Shown here: positions 17,543 through 27,556 of the stretch, piece by piece | Layout: every line of letters starts with the position of its first letter | Numbering within the stretch: position 1 is the stretch's first letter | Assembly: GCF_042432825.1 (NCBI RefSeq) | Contig: NZ_JBHLWN010000031.1 | Location: 337,057 to 401,056 of the forward strand | DNA from: Gordoniibacillus chartarius | GTDB taxonomy: Bacteria > Bacillota > Bacilli > Paenibacillales > NBRC-103111 | Direction of reading: 5' to 3' | DNA length: 64,000 nt | Notes under the pieces: generated by a model | The model's database searches: none | Told to the model about the DNA's origin: nothing | What the model saw: the letters and a program-made list of their open reading frames with translations, nothing else | Position numbers and translations under genes: made by a program

Positions 17543-18943
17543 ATGATGAAAAAGCAATTGGCAACCCTGGGGCTTACGCTCGTATTCGCAGCGACAGCTG
17601 CGGCTTGCGGCAGCGATGCGGCAAATAACGGCGCTGCTAACGGCACATCGAACGGTACGGCGAGCGGCAGCGAGCCTGCCAAGGCGGCTGCACCGGCAAC
17701 GGGCATTACGACCAGCATCGAAGGCAAGCAGGTGGAGATCGAATTCTGGCACGCGATGACCGGCGAGCAGGAAAAAGCGCTGAAGAAAATTACCGACGAT
17801 TTTACCGCGAAAAATACGAACATCAAAGTGAAGCTCGTTCCTCAGGGCGGCTACAACGACCTGCAGCAGAAGCTGACGGCGGCGGCTAAGGCGAAGAACA
17901 CCCCGACGCTGTCGCAAACGTACGAAAACTGGAACAACGAATTTATCGAAAACGGTGTCGCCGCCGATCTGACTCCGTACATCAACGACGCCAAGTACGG
18001 CTGGACGAAGGACGAGCTGAACGACATCGCCCAAGTGTACCGCGACAACAACACGTGGGACGGCAAGTTCTATTCCGTACCTTTCAACAAGTCGACGAAC
18101 GTGCTGTTCTACAACAAGACGCTGCTCGACAAAGCCGGAGCTAAAGTGCCTACCACTTGGGACGAGCTGAAGGACGCTGCGAAGAAAGTAACGCAGGACA
18201 AGCCGGACGGCAAGGGCAAAATTCTCGGCATGGGCTTTGAAAACTCCGTCGGCCTCGACTTCAACACGTACGTTCGTCAAGCCGGCGGTAATTTTATCGA
18301 CGAGAAGGCCGGCAAGGCGCTGTTCAACTCGGCGGAAGGCAAAGAAGCGCTGACGTTCATCAACAGCTTCATCAAGGACGGCACGGGCCGGCTTGCAGGC
18401 GAAGACAAGTTCATGTCCGAGCCGTTCGGCCGCGGCGACGTCGCGATGTACATCGGCTCCTCCGCGGGCTTGACCTTCGTGGACAAGGCTGTCGCCGGCA
18501 AGTTCGAGTGGTCGGTCGCTCCGCTGCCGAAGGGCAAGAAGGCCGCTGCGGTCATCCAGGGCACGAACGTATCGGTCTTTAACACGGCTAACGATGAGCA
18601 GAAGCTTGCCGCCTGGATGTACCTGAAGCACCTGATCAACACCGAGAATACCGCCTACTGGGCGATGAAAACCGGTTACTTGCCGGTGCGTACGTCAGCT
18701 TCCAACTCCGAAGAGTACAAAAACTTCGTGAAGTCGAACCCGAACCAGGGCGTAGCGGAAAAGCAGCTGGGAGACGGCTACTTCTACTACCGCGGTTATG
18801 GTGCGAACGCGATCCAGAACGTGCTGATCAAGGAAGTCGAGAACGTGAACCTTAACAAGAAGTCCATCGAACAAGCGCTGGCGGACGCGGAGAAAGCTGC
18901 AAACGACGAAATCGCGAAAGCGAAGGCCGCTGCCGGAAAATAA
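17543..18943 (+). CDS. Extracellular solute-binding lipoprotein, UgpB-like
   Basis: A 466-aa substrate-binding lipoprotein of family 1, with GGAGGGG upstream of the start. The signal peptide ends in a lipobox ATAAACGS, so Cys22 or so is lipidated and holds the protein on the outer face of the membrane. A Ala/Asn/Gly-rich spacer follows. The mature domain starts VEIEFWHAMTGEQEKAL; an FWHAM segment at this place is shared with glycerol-3-phosphate binding proteins (UgpB), suggesting but not proving that ligand. Further marks are FYSVPFNKSTNVLFYNK and a TTWDELKDAAKK segment. It delivers ligand to the two upstream permeases and is the last gene before a terminator. Confidence 0.9.
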   Translation: MMKKQLATLGLTLVFAATAAACGSDAANNGAANGTSNGTASGSEPAKAAAPATGITTSIEGKQVEIEFWHAMTGEQEKALKKITDDFTAKNTNIKVKLVPQGGYNDLQQKLTAAAKAKNTPTLSQTYENWNNEFIENGVAADLTPYINDAKYGWTKDELNDIAQVYRDNNTWDGKFYSVPFNKSTNVLFYNKTLLDKAGAKVPTTWDELKDAAKKVTQDKPDGKGKILGMGFENSVGLDFNTYVRQAGGNFIDEKAGKALFNSAEGKEALTFINSFIKDGTGRLAGEDKFMSEPFGRGDVAMYIGSSAGLTFVDKAVAGKFEWSVAPLPKGKKAAAVIQGTNVSVFNTANDEQKLAAWMYLKHLINTENTAYWAMKTGYLPVRTSASNSEEYKNFVKSNPNQGVAEKQLGDGYFYYRGYGANAIQNVLIKEVENVNLNKKSIEQALADAEKAANDEIAKAKAAAGK

Positions 18944-18962
18944 TACGCTTACTGCTAGAGGA

Positions 18963-18996
18963 GAAAGGATCCGCCCCGGCGCGATCCTTTCTTTCT
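18963..18996 (+). terminator. Terminator of the Ugp-like operon
   Basis: A perfect 9-bp stem GAAAGGATC (18963-18971) / GATCCTTTC (18983-18991), followed by a T-rich tract. Confidence 0.75.
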
Positions 18997-19038
18997 TCCC
19001 GATATTCCAAATGCAACTTGCTAAAGGAGTCTACCGCC

Positions 19039-20466
19039 ATGTCTGCATCCTCCAAAACATCGGTCCGGTTCTGGTCCGGACTGCGCACGATCGGCGGCAC
19101 CGTCGTTACCGTACAATATGAGGACGCGAAAATCGTGTTCGATTTCGGCGCAGCGTACAATCCCGCAGCGAATGTGCTGGACGGTCAAGTCCGGCTGCGT
19201 CAAGGCGCCCTGCTGCACGATTACATCCGCCTCGGCACGCTGCCGGGCGTCGACGGCTTATATGAGGCCGAGCAGCTGCGCGGGCTGTCCGGCATTCGTC
19301 CGTTCGATCGAGAAAGGGACGCCCGAACGGCAGTGTTCATCTCTCATCTGCACTACGATCATATGCTGGGTATAGGCCTCATCCCGGAGCACATTCCGGT
19401 TTACATGAGCCGTATGTCACGGCGGCTGTACCGCCGTCTGCATAAGATCGGCGAAGGCGTCGCCGGTTCCCGCCACCGTTTTCAAGCGATGCCGGGCGGT
19501 CTGCAGCCTGTCCGCATCGGAGCCATCGAGGTGACCGCTCTGCCGGTCGACCACGATATTCTCGGCGCCTGCGCATTCCATATTCGCACGCCGGACGGCA
19601 CGATTCTGTATACCGGCGACCTGCGCTTCCACGGCAATCATCCGGAATGGACGGAAGCGATGATGGCCAAGGCGAAGGAGCTCGGCGCCGACATTCTCAT
19701 CATCGAGGGCACGATGCTGAACCTGCCGAACGACGACGGACTGCCGGTGGACGTAAAGCCCGCGGACCTTGCGCCGTCGCGGGAGCTTCCCGAAGGCTGG
19801 ACGCGGGAGCCGGATATGCCGGGTCTGGTGGCGAACCGCTTGCTCGCTGCGAACGGGCTCGCCCTCGTCAATACGGCCCCGCGCAATGTCGAGCGCCTCG
19901 TCTCGATGGCCGAAGCTGCCCGGCAGGCAGGCCGGATGGCCGTATTCGAGCCGGAATCCGCGTACCTGCTGCACACGATGACCGCTTGCCGGGACTTCCT
20001 CGTCTACGAATCGGATACGACCAGCCGGCTTCTCGCCGCCGGCAAAGCGCCCGGCTGGCTGCGTAAAACCGCCATTCGATCCGTACTGATCAACGCTGCT
20101 GGTGTGAACCGCAGTCCTTCCCGCTACCTGCTGCAAAACACGTACGGCAACCTGCTGGAGCTGCTTGATCTGGATACGTCTGGCGGCATCTATGTGCACA
20201 GCGACGGCGTACCGCTCGGCTCGTTCGACCCGACCTACGGCAAGCTGCTTGCCTTCCTGGAGAGCCTCGGCCTGCCTTTCGCCGCGGTTCGCTGCTCCGG
20301 CCACGCTCCGGCCGAGAACCTCAAGTACATCGCCGACATGATCGATCCGCCGACGCTCGTGCCTCTTCACAGCTTCCATCCCGAGCTGCTGCTGCCGAAG
20401 TCCGGCGTACAGCTGCTGCCGGAATACGGCCGCACGTACCGCCTCGAAGGCGGACGTCTGCTGTAA
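19039..20466 (+). CDS. Metallo-beta-lactamase-fold hydrolase with beta-CASP-like features
   Basis: About 475 aa, cytosolic, no signal peptide. I start at the ATG at 19039 (AAAGGAG upstream); a TTG at 19018 is in frame but lacks a site. The zinc motif HLHYDHMLG sits near residue 103, followed by the PVDHDILG His, GDLRFHGNH and a C-terminal RCSGHAPAENLKYIAD plus VPLHSFHPE. The last two resemble the beta-CASP motifs of RNase J and related hydrolases, although a middle motif is less clear. The target could be RNA, DNA or a small phosphodiester. It follows the Ugp-like operon with a terminator between, so read-through co-expression is possible. If the transporter takes glycerophosphodiesters, a phosphodiesterase role would fit, but this is inference. 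Confidence 0.75.
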   Translation: MSASSKTSVRFWSGLRTIGGTVVTVQYEDAKIVFDFGAAYNPAANVLDGQVRLRQGALLHDYIRLGTLPGVDGLYEAEQLRGLSGIRPFDRERDARTAVFISHLHYDHMLGIGLIPEHIPVYMSRMSRRLYRRLHKIGEGVAGSRHRFQAMPGGLQPVRIGAIEVTALPVDHDILGACAFHIRTPDGTILYTGDLRFHGNHPEWTEAMMAKAKELGADILIIEGTMLNLPNDDGLPVDVKPADLAPSRELPEGWTREPDMPGLVANRLLAANGLALVNTAPRNVERLVSMAEAARQAGRMAVFEPESAYLLHTMTACRDFLVYESDTTSRLLAAGKAPGWLRKTAIRSVLINAAGVNRSPSRYLLQNTYGNLLELLDLDTSGGIYVHSDGVPLGSFDPTYGKLLAFLESLGLPFAAVRCSGHAPAENLKYIADMIDPPTLVPLHSFHPELLLPKSGVQLLPEYGRTYRLEGGRLL

Positions 20467-20473
20467 AGGCAAA

Positions 20474-20514
20474 AAGCCCCCACCGGCGGCACCATCGTCG
20501 CGGTCGGGGGCTTC
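20474..20514. terminator. Bidirectional terminator
   Basis: AAGCCCCCACCG pairs with CGGTCGGGGGCTT around a GGCACC-type loop. It lies between the convergent metallo-hydrolase and glycosyltransferase genes. Confidence 0.8.
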
Positions 20515-20517
20515 TTC

Positions 20518-21951
20518 CTACTTATCTTCGATTTTCACCAGCTGTTCCCGTATTCGCTCCAGCGGCTTCTCCAGCTTCGGCTTCACATCCGGATACGTCT
20601 CCGCCAAATGCGTGAATATCCGATGCGCATCGCCGAACTTCCCGGCCGCCTTCGCCACCTCGGCGAGCGAGGCGTCCGCCCGCCAGCGCCGGATCTCGTG
20701 ATCCGGCGACACCGTGCCGCGGTACTGCTCAAAGCCCTTCTTCGCGCCGCGCAGCAGCTTCTCGGCTTCCCGGTGCAGCTGGCGGGCGCGCTTCATCTGC
20801 AGCAAGGCTAAATAATACTGCGCGTCCGGATAATGCGGCTCCAGCTCCAGCGCCTTCCGGCAAGCCCGCTCGGCGGCGTCCAGCTCTTCCCGCTCCGTAT
20901 ACAGCTTCGCCTGCAGCATATACACATCAAGCCTTCTCGCAAAATGCGGCTGCCGCCCCGCATGCTTCTCGGCTTCGTGCAAACCGCGCAGCGCCTCGTC
21001 CTTCGCTCCGTCCGCCAGCGACTCTCTCGCATAATACAGCCACCAGCCGGGATTGTCCGGCTCCTCCTCGACCATCATGCGCAGCAAGTCGAGATTGCGC
21101 CGGATTTTCCCCTTGCGCTGCATCATTTCCGGCTCATAGCCGTCATGCAGGAGCCGAATCCGCACCGGCTGGCGGTACGCTTCCGACGCGAACATCCCCT
21201 TCCCTAGGGCGATGACCTGCTCATGCACGCGGCCGTAGTACCGCAGATTCCGATTCAAGGGAAACATCCGCGTCTGCGAAAATTCATGGTGAACCGCGCC
21301 TTGCTTCTCGTTCACCTGCCAAATATAGAGCACCGGCGGCGCCTTCAGCTCGTCAAACAATCCAGCCGCTTCCCGCACCGCAGCGATATCGGCCGGATGA
21401 AGATGCTCGTCCGCATCGACCCAAAGCACCCAATCCGTGTTCATCGCCGCAAGCCCGGCATTCCTCAGCGCCGCAAAGTCATTCTGCCATACCGCCGACA
21501 CAACACGCACTTTCGCGTATTCCCGAGCGATCTCCACCGTGCGGTCCTGCGACTCGCAGTCGACGAGGACGATGTCATCCACGGCGTTCAGCAAGCTCTC
21601 GATGCATCGCCGGATCGAACGCTCCTCATCTCTGGCAATGATACCGGCCGTAACGGTCACCGGCTTGCAGCGGAGCAGCTCCTCGATGTCCGGTCGGCGC
21701 GAGCCCTGCGGCACCGGCCGCAGCGACTCCTGCGCCTCCGCCACCCACGTCGCCTGCGGATCCAGCAGCCAGGCGCGCTCGTAGGCGGCCGCCGCCGCGG
21801 CGCCGGAGCCGCGGCTCTGCAGCGCTTGCCCGAGCAGCACCCACAGCTGCGCCTGCAGCGGCTGCTGCCGGAGCGCCGCGGCAGCCTGCGCTTCCGCTTC
21901 GGCATGCCGGCCCGACTGCAGCAAGCCGATAAGAATCTCTATTGCACTCAT
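20518..21951 (-). CDS. Family 2 glycosyltransferase with flanking TPR repeats
   Basis: A 477-aa soluble protein. Residues about 1-75 hold a short TPR-like helical region. Residues about 97-330 are a GT-A glycosyltransferase: VTAGIIARDEERSIRRCIES, the VDCESQDRTVEIA strand and the DxD-type WVDADEHL nucleotide-sugar/metal motif. Residues about 330-477 are TPR-like helices (LYTEREELDAAERACRKALE and similar). The ATG overlaps the stop of the 1833-aa secreted repeat protein by ATGA, so the two are translated together. That coupling suggests the enzyme adds sugar to that protein or its partners in the cytosol before export; many TPR-linked GT2 enzymes act on proteins or cell-wall glycans. The sugar and acceptor cannot be told from the sequence. 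Confidence 0.82.
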   Translation of the reverse strand: MSAIEILIGLLQSGRHAEAEAQAAAALRQQPLQAQLWVLLGQALQSRGSGAAAAAAYERAWLLDPQATWVAEAQESLRPVPQGSRRPDIEELLRCKPVTVTAGIIARDEERSIRRCIESLLNAVDDIVLVDCESQDRTVEIAREYAKVRVVSAVWQNDFAALRNAGLAAMNTDWVLWVDADEHLHPADIAAVREAAGLFDELKAPPVLYIWQVNEKQGAVHHEFSQTRMFPLNRNLRYYGRVHEQVIALGKGMFASEAYRQPVRIRLLHDGYEPEMMQRKGKIRRNLDLLRMMVEEEPDNPGWWLYYARESLADGAKDEALRGLHEAEKHAGRQPHFARRLDVYMLQAKLYTEREELDAAERACRKALELEPHYPDAQYYLALLQMKRARQLHREAEKLLRGAKKGFEQYRGTVSPDHEIRRWRADASLAEVAKAAGKFGDAHRIFTHLAETYPDVKPKLEKPLERIREQLVKIEDK

Positions 21952-24900
21952 ACTGGGTGATCCACGATAACTGCAAAGCGATCGATGATCCCTTTCCCCG
22001 TTGTCGGATCGGTACCCACGAGGGTGATGTAACCATGACCTAAGCCGTTTGACTTCACCTTCAAATCGTTTCCTTCCATCGTCACCGTTGGTGCCAGATC
22101 ATTGCTCTCCATGCCTGTCCATTCCATAGCAGCGATCGTGAATCGCGTCGCTGAGGTAATCCCGGCATCGGCAGCGGCATACAGCTCATACAAGTTCTCT
22201 ACAACACTTTCCGTATCAATATTCAAGTTGATGAATACATAATCAACAGGTTCGGTTAGTGGATCAGCCGGAGCTCTGAGCGTGACGGTCTTGCCTGTCA
22301 GCTGCTCCTCGGACGTATTGCTTATCGTCACATTGATCAACGCATCCGTAGGACGCGATTCCGCATGGCCGGCAAATTCAATCACAGGATAAAACGGATC
22401 GGTTTCATCCGTATGAACCCAATCCTGCTCCGAACCATACGTTCCCGGGATCCATGTGTCCACCGTATACATCCGCCCGTCCGTACCGCCGATGAAGAGC
22501 GGCTTCAAGCTTAGCGACAGCCCCTCCGCTTCATACACCGTATAAGAGTCCGCCAAATCGATAATCGGATTGATCGTATACGGCACCGTCAAAGCCGGAC
22601 CTTTACCGTCCGTCGCTGTCACCATGAACGTAGCCGGAGTCGACCAGTTGTCAAAGCTTCCTGATAGTACCAAATTACCGCTATCCAGCGTGGCCGTCAC
22701 TCCGTTGCTCTCATCCGTCATCAAACTGGACGTAGAGGACAGGCTGAACGAAAGCTCATTCGATTCCCGATCGTAAAACTTATTATACAAAGATACGTAA
22801 GGGCTCGAACCGCTCACTGTAGGCGTATAGTACTCGTTCGTGGATACCCCGTCTTTCGTTGTGACAGGCGTATTGACTTCGATGCCGTACCGCTGCCGAG
22901 CACTTTTTCCGTCGGAAGCGTAGAAGTACAAGTAACCCCCGGACCAAAACGTTCCGCTGTATACCAGCTTATGTCCATCTACAATGTAGTCCATTAGTGC
23001 GCCTGAAGCCGAGCTCCAATCATATTCGAAGGTGATCGTATCGTTATCCGAATCGGTAAAATAATCCCGGAGATCGATCGTCGTTATCGGTACATATTCA
23101 TTCGGCACCGCGTTGATCAGCGGCAGCGGCTTCGTCAGGCTCGGCTTCGCGTTTTTCAAGATCCGATACGGCACCGTTGACTCAAACGTTTTCCCGTTAA
23201 ACTCTTCCTTGGCTTTCACCGTAAACATGGCCTCGTCATCGTTCAACGTGCCGCTGAATGAGAGCTGCCCGTAGTCAAGGTTCACGGTCAAACCGCCTAC
23301 ATTCAACTGGTTCGTTTCGGCCGCACCGTCCATCAGGTAATACGATAAATTTCCACCGTCGGTCGACTCGAACATATTCCACATATACTCGGAGCCATAA
23401 GGTTCTTTCAGGAGCTCGCCATCCGTCCAGTAAATAACAGGTTCACTCACTTTGACGACCGGATTCCGAATCGGCTTCAAATTCACATAGTAGTACACCG
23501 GATCTGACTTGTGATCGGTTCCCGTGACCGTAAAGGTAGCCATAGATGCCAGAGGGCCGGTAAAGCTCAATACCCCCGAATCGCTGATGCTCGCCGTCAA
23601 CCCGCCGCTCATGTATGTGTAAACATCGTAATCGATCGCGTCCTGATCGCCGTCCGAGAAAATCGTATTCAAATCAATGTCAGGCAGCGGCTCGCCGTCT
23701 TCCAGCGTAAGCTCATAGCTGCTTGAAGATACTGTAGTCACGTTGTTTTGGTATACGGTATACGATGCGGTCGCGTAATAGCTCGGCTTGTAAGGTTCCG
23801 CAGCCTTAACAATAAACGTTGCCTCCGGCCCAGTCAGCTCGCCTGTAAAGTACAGATTGCCGCTTGCAAAGTAAGCGGTCAAGCCGTCCGCCGGATTGTC
23901 TCCTACCACAGAATACTCCAGATCCCCTCCATGGCTTGATGTAAAGTTCCCGCTCAAATCCGCCATTGGAAGATAAACGTCATTGTTAGGCGTTCTATTC
24001 TGGTACAACGATACGCTATTTTCGTGTACCGTCGGGTTGCTCAGCGGCCTGAAAGTAATCCGGGTATTCACATGGCCTCCCTTTTTGTCTTCCGCATAGA
24101 GGTAGATCACCGCCCTTTCGGTCAAATCGCCGGTGAACGTCAGCTCTGTGCCGGTAACGATCGGCTCAATATCACCATACCAGTCTGCTGAATACTCAAG
24201 TGTATCCCCGTCGGCATCTTGGAAGATGTCCAACAAGTTCAAAGTCGGCAGCGTTTGTCCTTCTTCGATATAGATCGAATAATTATTATACTCATCGGTC
24301 ACCGTAGGGGCTGTGTTCGGCAATACGGTGTAAATGGCCTGCGAATCGAATTTCGTTCCGTCCGCAGTCGTTTCCGTCGCTTTCACGGTAAGTTCGATAG
24401 AACCGGAATATAAGTTTTCGTTAAAATAGATCCATCCGTCTTCTTCCGAGAGCTCCGCATTTTCCGGAACTACGTTCACAATCTCAAAGCTCAACTCTTC
24501 CGATTCCGACGATTTGTTGAAATTGTCCCACAGGTTAATATATGGAATCTCCCCGTTCAATGCATAATGCGTGACATTGCTCTCGAAGACCGGAGGAACG
24601 AGCTCATAATGGATGTGAGCGCCGGATTTATACTTCCCGTCGTTGGCAACAATGTCAAACTGGGCTTTGCGCGAGTCCCAATTTCCGTCGAATCTGACGA
24701 TATTTCCGTCCCTGTATGCGGTTATGTACTGCTCCGGATCGAACCACAATTCATACGTTAAAGCATCGCCGTCATCATCTTTAAACAGCTGAGACAAGTC
24801 CAGCTGCGGCAGTGAATCGCCGTCCCGGATAACTTTGTAATAGTCATCCTCGTAATAGCTCGATGTCACGACCGGCTTATGGTTTCTCGAGAACGTATAC

Positions 24901-27449
24901 ACGGCCTCCGAGCTGAGCTCTTCTCCGCGAATCGTCTGCGAAGCCGTCACTTTATAGGATACGGTCTTCCCTTCCGGCAGATTACCTCTTAATACAAGGT
25001 AGCCGGATGGCAGCGCTTCTCCATCCACATACACATCCGGTACCGTTGTACCGATTTGCTCGGCGGTGAACGTCAGCGGACCTGTACCGACCCCGATGAA
25101 ATTTTCGGATAAGTTAAATACGTTCTCTCCGCCATCCGCTCCGTTCACGGTGAAATATTCCGTTATGTTAGCTTCGATCACTCTCGGAGTGCCGCCCAGC
25201 AGCAAAGTGTACGTAACGTAATTTTCTCCGCGTTTACTGTCCTTCGCCCAAATCTTAATCGTCACATCTTCCGTCAAGCTGCCGGTTAAGCTGAACATAT
25301 TGCCGGTAATCAATGGCGTAATGCCCGAACCGCTGATCACCTTTGCATCGTAGCTCAACGTATCTCCGTCCATATCGTAGAAAAGCTCCGTCAAATCGAT
25401 CGGCTCGGGCAGCGGGTCGCCATCGAACAGCAACTCACGATACGTATCCGTAGTCACCGAAGGAACCGTATTCGCTCTCACTTTATAGACAGCTGACGCC
25501 GAGGACGTTCTTCCGCCAGGAGCCGTTTCCGTCGCCGTTATCGTAAACGCAGCTTCCGTCCCCTTCAAGTCTCCGGCGAAATACAATTGATCGTGCTCAA
25601 TTTTGTCGACTTTAACCCCGTTTACATTCCATGCCGGCGCTTCATCGACCGTGTAAGACATCGTTCCGCCGTTTTTCGGTATGAAGTTGTCTCTTAAATT
25701 GACAGGGAAGAACACCCCTCGTCTCTTATCTTTTTCATCATGATAGAACTGCTCATATACGATAACCTCGGACTGAACCGCCTCCAAATCCTCATACGAT
25801 TTGAAGGTAAACACCGCTTCGCCTCTTGCTCCCTTTGAATCCTCAGCATATATGACGTAATGCACAGGGGACCCTGTGTACGTTCCGTTGAACGACAATG
25901 TCGAGCCGTTAATCGTTGCCGAAATAGTAGCCCCGCTTGTCGATTGACCTTCATTGATACCGAACGTCAGGGTGTCATTGTCTGCATCCGTAAAAATGTT
26001 GTCCAGATTGTACGTTACGCCCGTCACGCTGTCCCCGCTGTCGTACGGGAACGTAAAGTTGTAAGGATGTGCTGAAGGCGCATGATTGACTGGCGGTATG
26101 GCAACAAATTGGTATGTCGCATAGCCGCTGCGAAGGCCTTGCGGATCCTCGGCATAAACGGTAAATGCCGCATCGGAGAACAGGCTGCCCGAGAACGTTA
26201 ACCAGCTTCCGCTCATCGACGCGGTTACCCCGCCTTCCGTCTGAGGCGAGACCGCGTAAACGAGCGAATCGCCGTCCGGATCGCTGAAATCGGCGGACAC
26301 GTCAATCGGTTCGAGTTCAGCAAGATAAGGCTTCTCATACGTATGCGAAGCGGTGATGACGAAAGGCGGGCGGTTGACGTGCTGCGGGGCCTCGGGGTCC
26401 AAATACACCTCAGCCGTTACCGTGTTCGCGCTCTTTCCGTCGTTAGCAAGGACATAGAACCGTGACGGAGCCGTCATCGTTCCGCTCAGCTGCAACTTCG
26501 AACCGGATATCGATGCGTTCACACCGTTCTGATGCTCGGAGCCTTCATTCAAAATAAATGTCAGCGTATCATTGTCCGCATCTTTCACTAATTTGTTCAG
26601 CTCTACGGTTGTGTCTACATACCCGATCGGCGCATATACACTATACGTCACACTGCTTACTGTCGGGGCATGGTTCGGTTTGACGACTACTAACGTCGAT
26701 GCGGAGAGCCCGGCGCGGTCGGTTGCGGTGACGGAAATCGTTTTGTCATTATTCTCGAAGCCGGTCACCGACAGGAGCGAGCCGGATACGAGACTTGCAC
26801 GGAGTCCGGTGCTGGTAGGATTATAGTCGATAGAGTAGCGCAAAAAATCGTCCGGATCCTCATCGTCGAAGAATTGGGTCACATCAATGTACGGCATCAA
26901 TTCATTTTGCGTCTTATACCGTGCCTCGGGAACCCGTACGACCTTGGGTGCATGATTGAACGGCATTTCGCTGGCAACCGGCGCAACCTGCGTTTCGATC
27001 GCCGTCGCTAAATCAGTCGCCTTAAACGAGTTTTGGGAGCCATATTGATACATATGGCTGACGAGGTCGCCGATATCCGCCCTGCCGTTGGCGCCTAGCC
27101 CGATGACGTTGACGTTCACGGTTTGCTGCTGGCTCGTTACCATATTGGTGACCGTCAACTTGGCAAATCCGGCACTGCGCAGCTTGACATTGAGGAACGC
27201 CCCGTTCAACTGCCATTCGGCGATATTTCCCGCCCCCGGAGTCTCGGCGTCAATTTTAAAAGTTGAAAAACTGTTGGTTGCCAGCTTAATCGTTTTTGAT
27301 TCGCCCGGTTGACCGAGGATTGTGAAAGGCTCGGCAGCGGCATATGCAGCGGGAGCCGCCGCGGGAACGATCCCCAGCGTTGCGGCTAATGCGGCCGCGA
27401 TTTTCGTATTCGCTGTGTACTGCTTTGTTTTCGATTTTCTTCTACCCAT
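21948..27449 (-). CDS. Secreted 1833-aa protein with ~15 cadherin-like repeats
   Basis: A 1833-aa exported fibrous protein with GAGGTGA upstream of its ATG. Signal peptide: basic MGRRKSKTKQ, then TKIAAALAATLGIVP, cut near AYA. An Ig-like head (about 40-115) is followed by a short GRADIGDLVSHM segment. About 15 repeats of roughly 100 aa fill residues about 160-1630. They resemble cadherin/dystroglycan-type (CADG) or putative-Ig modules. Many carry an acidic Ca2+-binding-like loop (DADNDTLTF, DPDGDSLVY, DMDGDTLSY); from about the fourth on, these alternate with repeats whose loop is not acidic (GGTMSY, GGDLEY, GGNLSY). A C-terminal Ig-like domain resembles the head. No SLH, LPXTG or membrane anchor is seen, so it may self-assemble or bind the neighbouring SLH protein. 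It is co-translated with the glycosyltransferase. Likely role: adhesin or surface fibre. Confidence 0.8.
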   Translation of the reverse strand: MGRRKSKTKQYTANTKIAAALAATLGIVPAAAPAAYAAAEPFTILGQPGESKTIKLATNSFSTFKIDAETPGAGNIAEWQLNGAFLNVKLRSAGFAKLTVTNMVTSQQQTVNVNVIGLGANGRADIGDLVSHMYQYGSQNSFKATDLATAIETQVAPVASEMPFNHAPKVVRVPEARYKTQNELMPYIDVTQFFDDEDPDDFLRYSIDYNPTSTGLRASLVSGSLLSVTGFENNDKTISVTATDRAGLSASTLVVVKPNHAPTVSSVTYSVYAPIGYVDTTVELNKLVKDADNDTLTFILNEGSEHQNGVNASISGSKLQLSGTMTAPSRFYVLANDGKSANTVTAEVYLDPEAPQHVNRPPFVITASHTYEKPYLAELEPIDVSADFSDPDGDSLVYAVSPQTEGGVTASMSGSWLTFSGSLFSDAAFTVYAEDPQGLRSGYATYQFVAIPPVNHAPSAHPYNFTFPYDSGDSVTGVTYNLDNIFTDADNDTLTFGINEGQSTSGATISATINGSTLSFNGTYTGSPVHYVIYAEDSKGARGEAVFTFKSYEDLEAVQSEVIVYEQFYHDEKDKRRGVFFPVNLRDNFIPKNGGTMSYTVDEAPAWNVNGVKVDKIEHDQLYFAGDLKGTEAAFTITATETAPGGRTSSASAVYKVRANTVPSVTTDTYRELLFDGDPLPEPIDLTELFYDMDGDTLSYDAKVISGSGITPLITGNMFSLTGSLTEDVTIKIWAKDSKRGENYVTYTLLLGGTPRVIEANITEYFTVNGADGGENVFNLSENFIGVGTGPLTFTAEQIGTTVPDVYVDGEALPSGYLVLRGNLPEGKTVSYKVTASQTIRGEELSSEAVYTFSRNHKPVVTSSYYEDDYYKVIRDGDSLPQLDLSQLFKDDDGDALTYELWFDPEQYITAYRDGNIVRFDGNWDSRKAQFDIVANDGKYKSGAHIHYELVPPVFESNVTHYALNGEIPYINLWDNFNKSSESEELSFEIVNVVPENAELSEEDGWIYFNENLYSGSIELTVKATETTADGTKFDSQAIYTVLPNTAPTVTDEYNNYSIYIEEGQTLPTLNLLDIFQDADGDTLEYSADWYGDIEPIVTGTELTFTGDLTERAVIYLYAEDKKGGHVNTRITFRPLSNPTVHENSVSLYQNRTPNNDVYLPMADLSGNFTSSHGGDLEYSVVGDNPADGLTAYFASGNLYFTGELTGPEATFIVKAAEPYKPSYYATASYTVYQNNVTTVSSSSYELTLEDGEPLPDIDLNTIFSDGDQDAIDYDVYTYMSGGLTASISDSGVLSFTGPLASMATFTVTGTDHKSDPVYYYVNLKPIRNPVVKVSEPVIYWTDGELLKEPYGSEYMWNMFESTDGGNLSYYLMDGAAETNQLNVGGLTVNLDYGQLSFSGTLNDDEAMFTVKAKEEFNGKTFESTVPYRILKNAKPSLTKPLPLINAVPNEYVPITTIDLRDYFTDSDNDTITFEYDWSSASGALMDYIVDGHKLVYSGTFWSGGYLYFYASDGKSARQRYGIEVNTPVTTKDGVSTNEYYTPTVSGSSPYVSLYNKFYDRESNELSFSLSSTSSLMTDESNGVTATLDSGNLVLSGSFDNWSTPATFMVTATDGKGPALTVPYTINPIIDLADSYTVYEAEGLSLSLKPLFIGGTDGRMYTVDTWIPGTYGSEQDWVHTDETDPFYPVIEFAGHAESRPTDALINVTISNTSEEQLTGKTVTLRAPADPLTEPVDYVFINLNIDTESVVENLYELYAAADAGITSATRFTIAAMEWTGMESNDLAPTVTMEGNDLKVKSNGLGHGYITLVGTDPTTGKGIIDRFAVIVDHPV
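22560..26960 (-). repeat. Array of ~15 cadherin-like repeats (~300 bp each)
   Basis: Repeats are recognised at protein level by a DxDxDxLxY/F loop followed by an LxFxG strand (for example LQLSGTM, LTFSGSL, LYFTGEL). The DNA has diverged so the units are old. The count of 15 was made by eye. Confidence 0.75.
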
Positions 27450-27556
27450 ACGTCACCTCTATCAACTTGCATCGTTATGAATATTCTAACATTGAATTAG
27501 TTCTGAAGGAATGCTAAAGTCAGTATTTTTCGACTATTATTCGTTCATTTGGACTA

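Noticed and set aside
17516..18631. 371-aa minus-strand frame opposite the solute-binding protein
   Set aside because: It is a shadow of a clear lipoprotein gene.
19417..20472. 351-aa minus-strand frame opposite the metallo-hydrolase
   Set aside because: No domain, and the zinc motifs on the plus strand are convincing.
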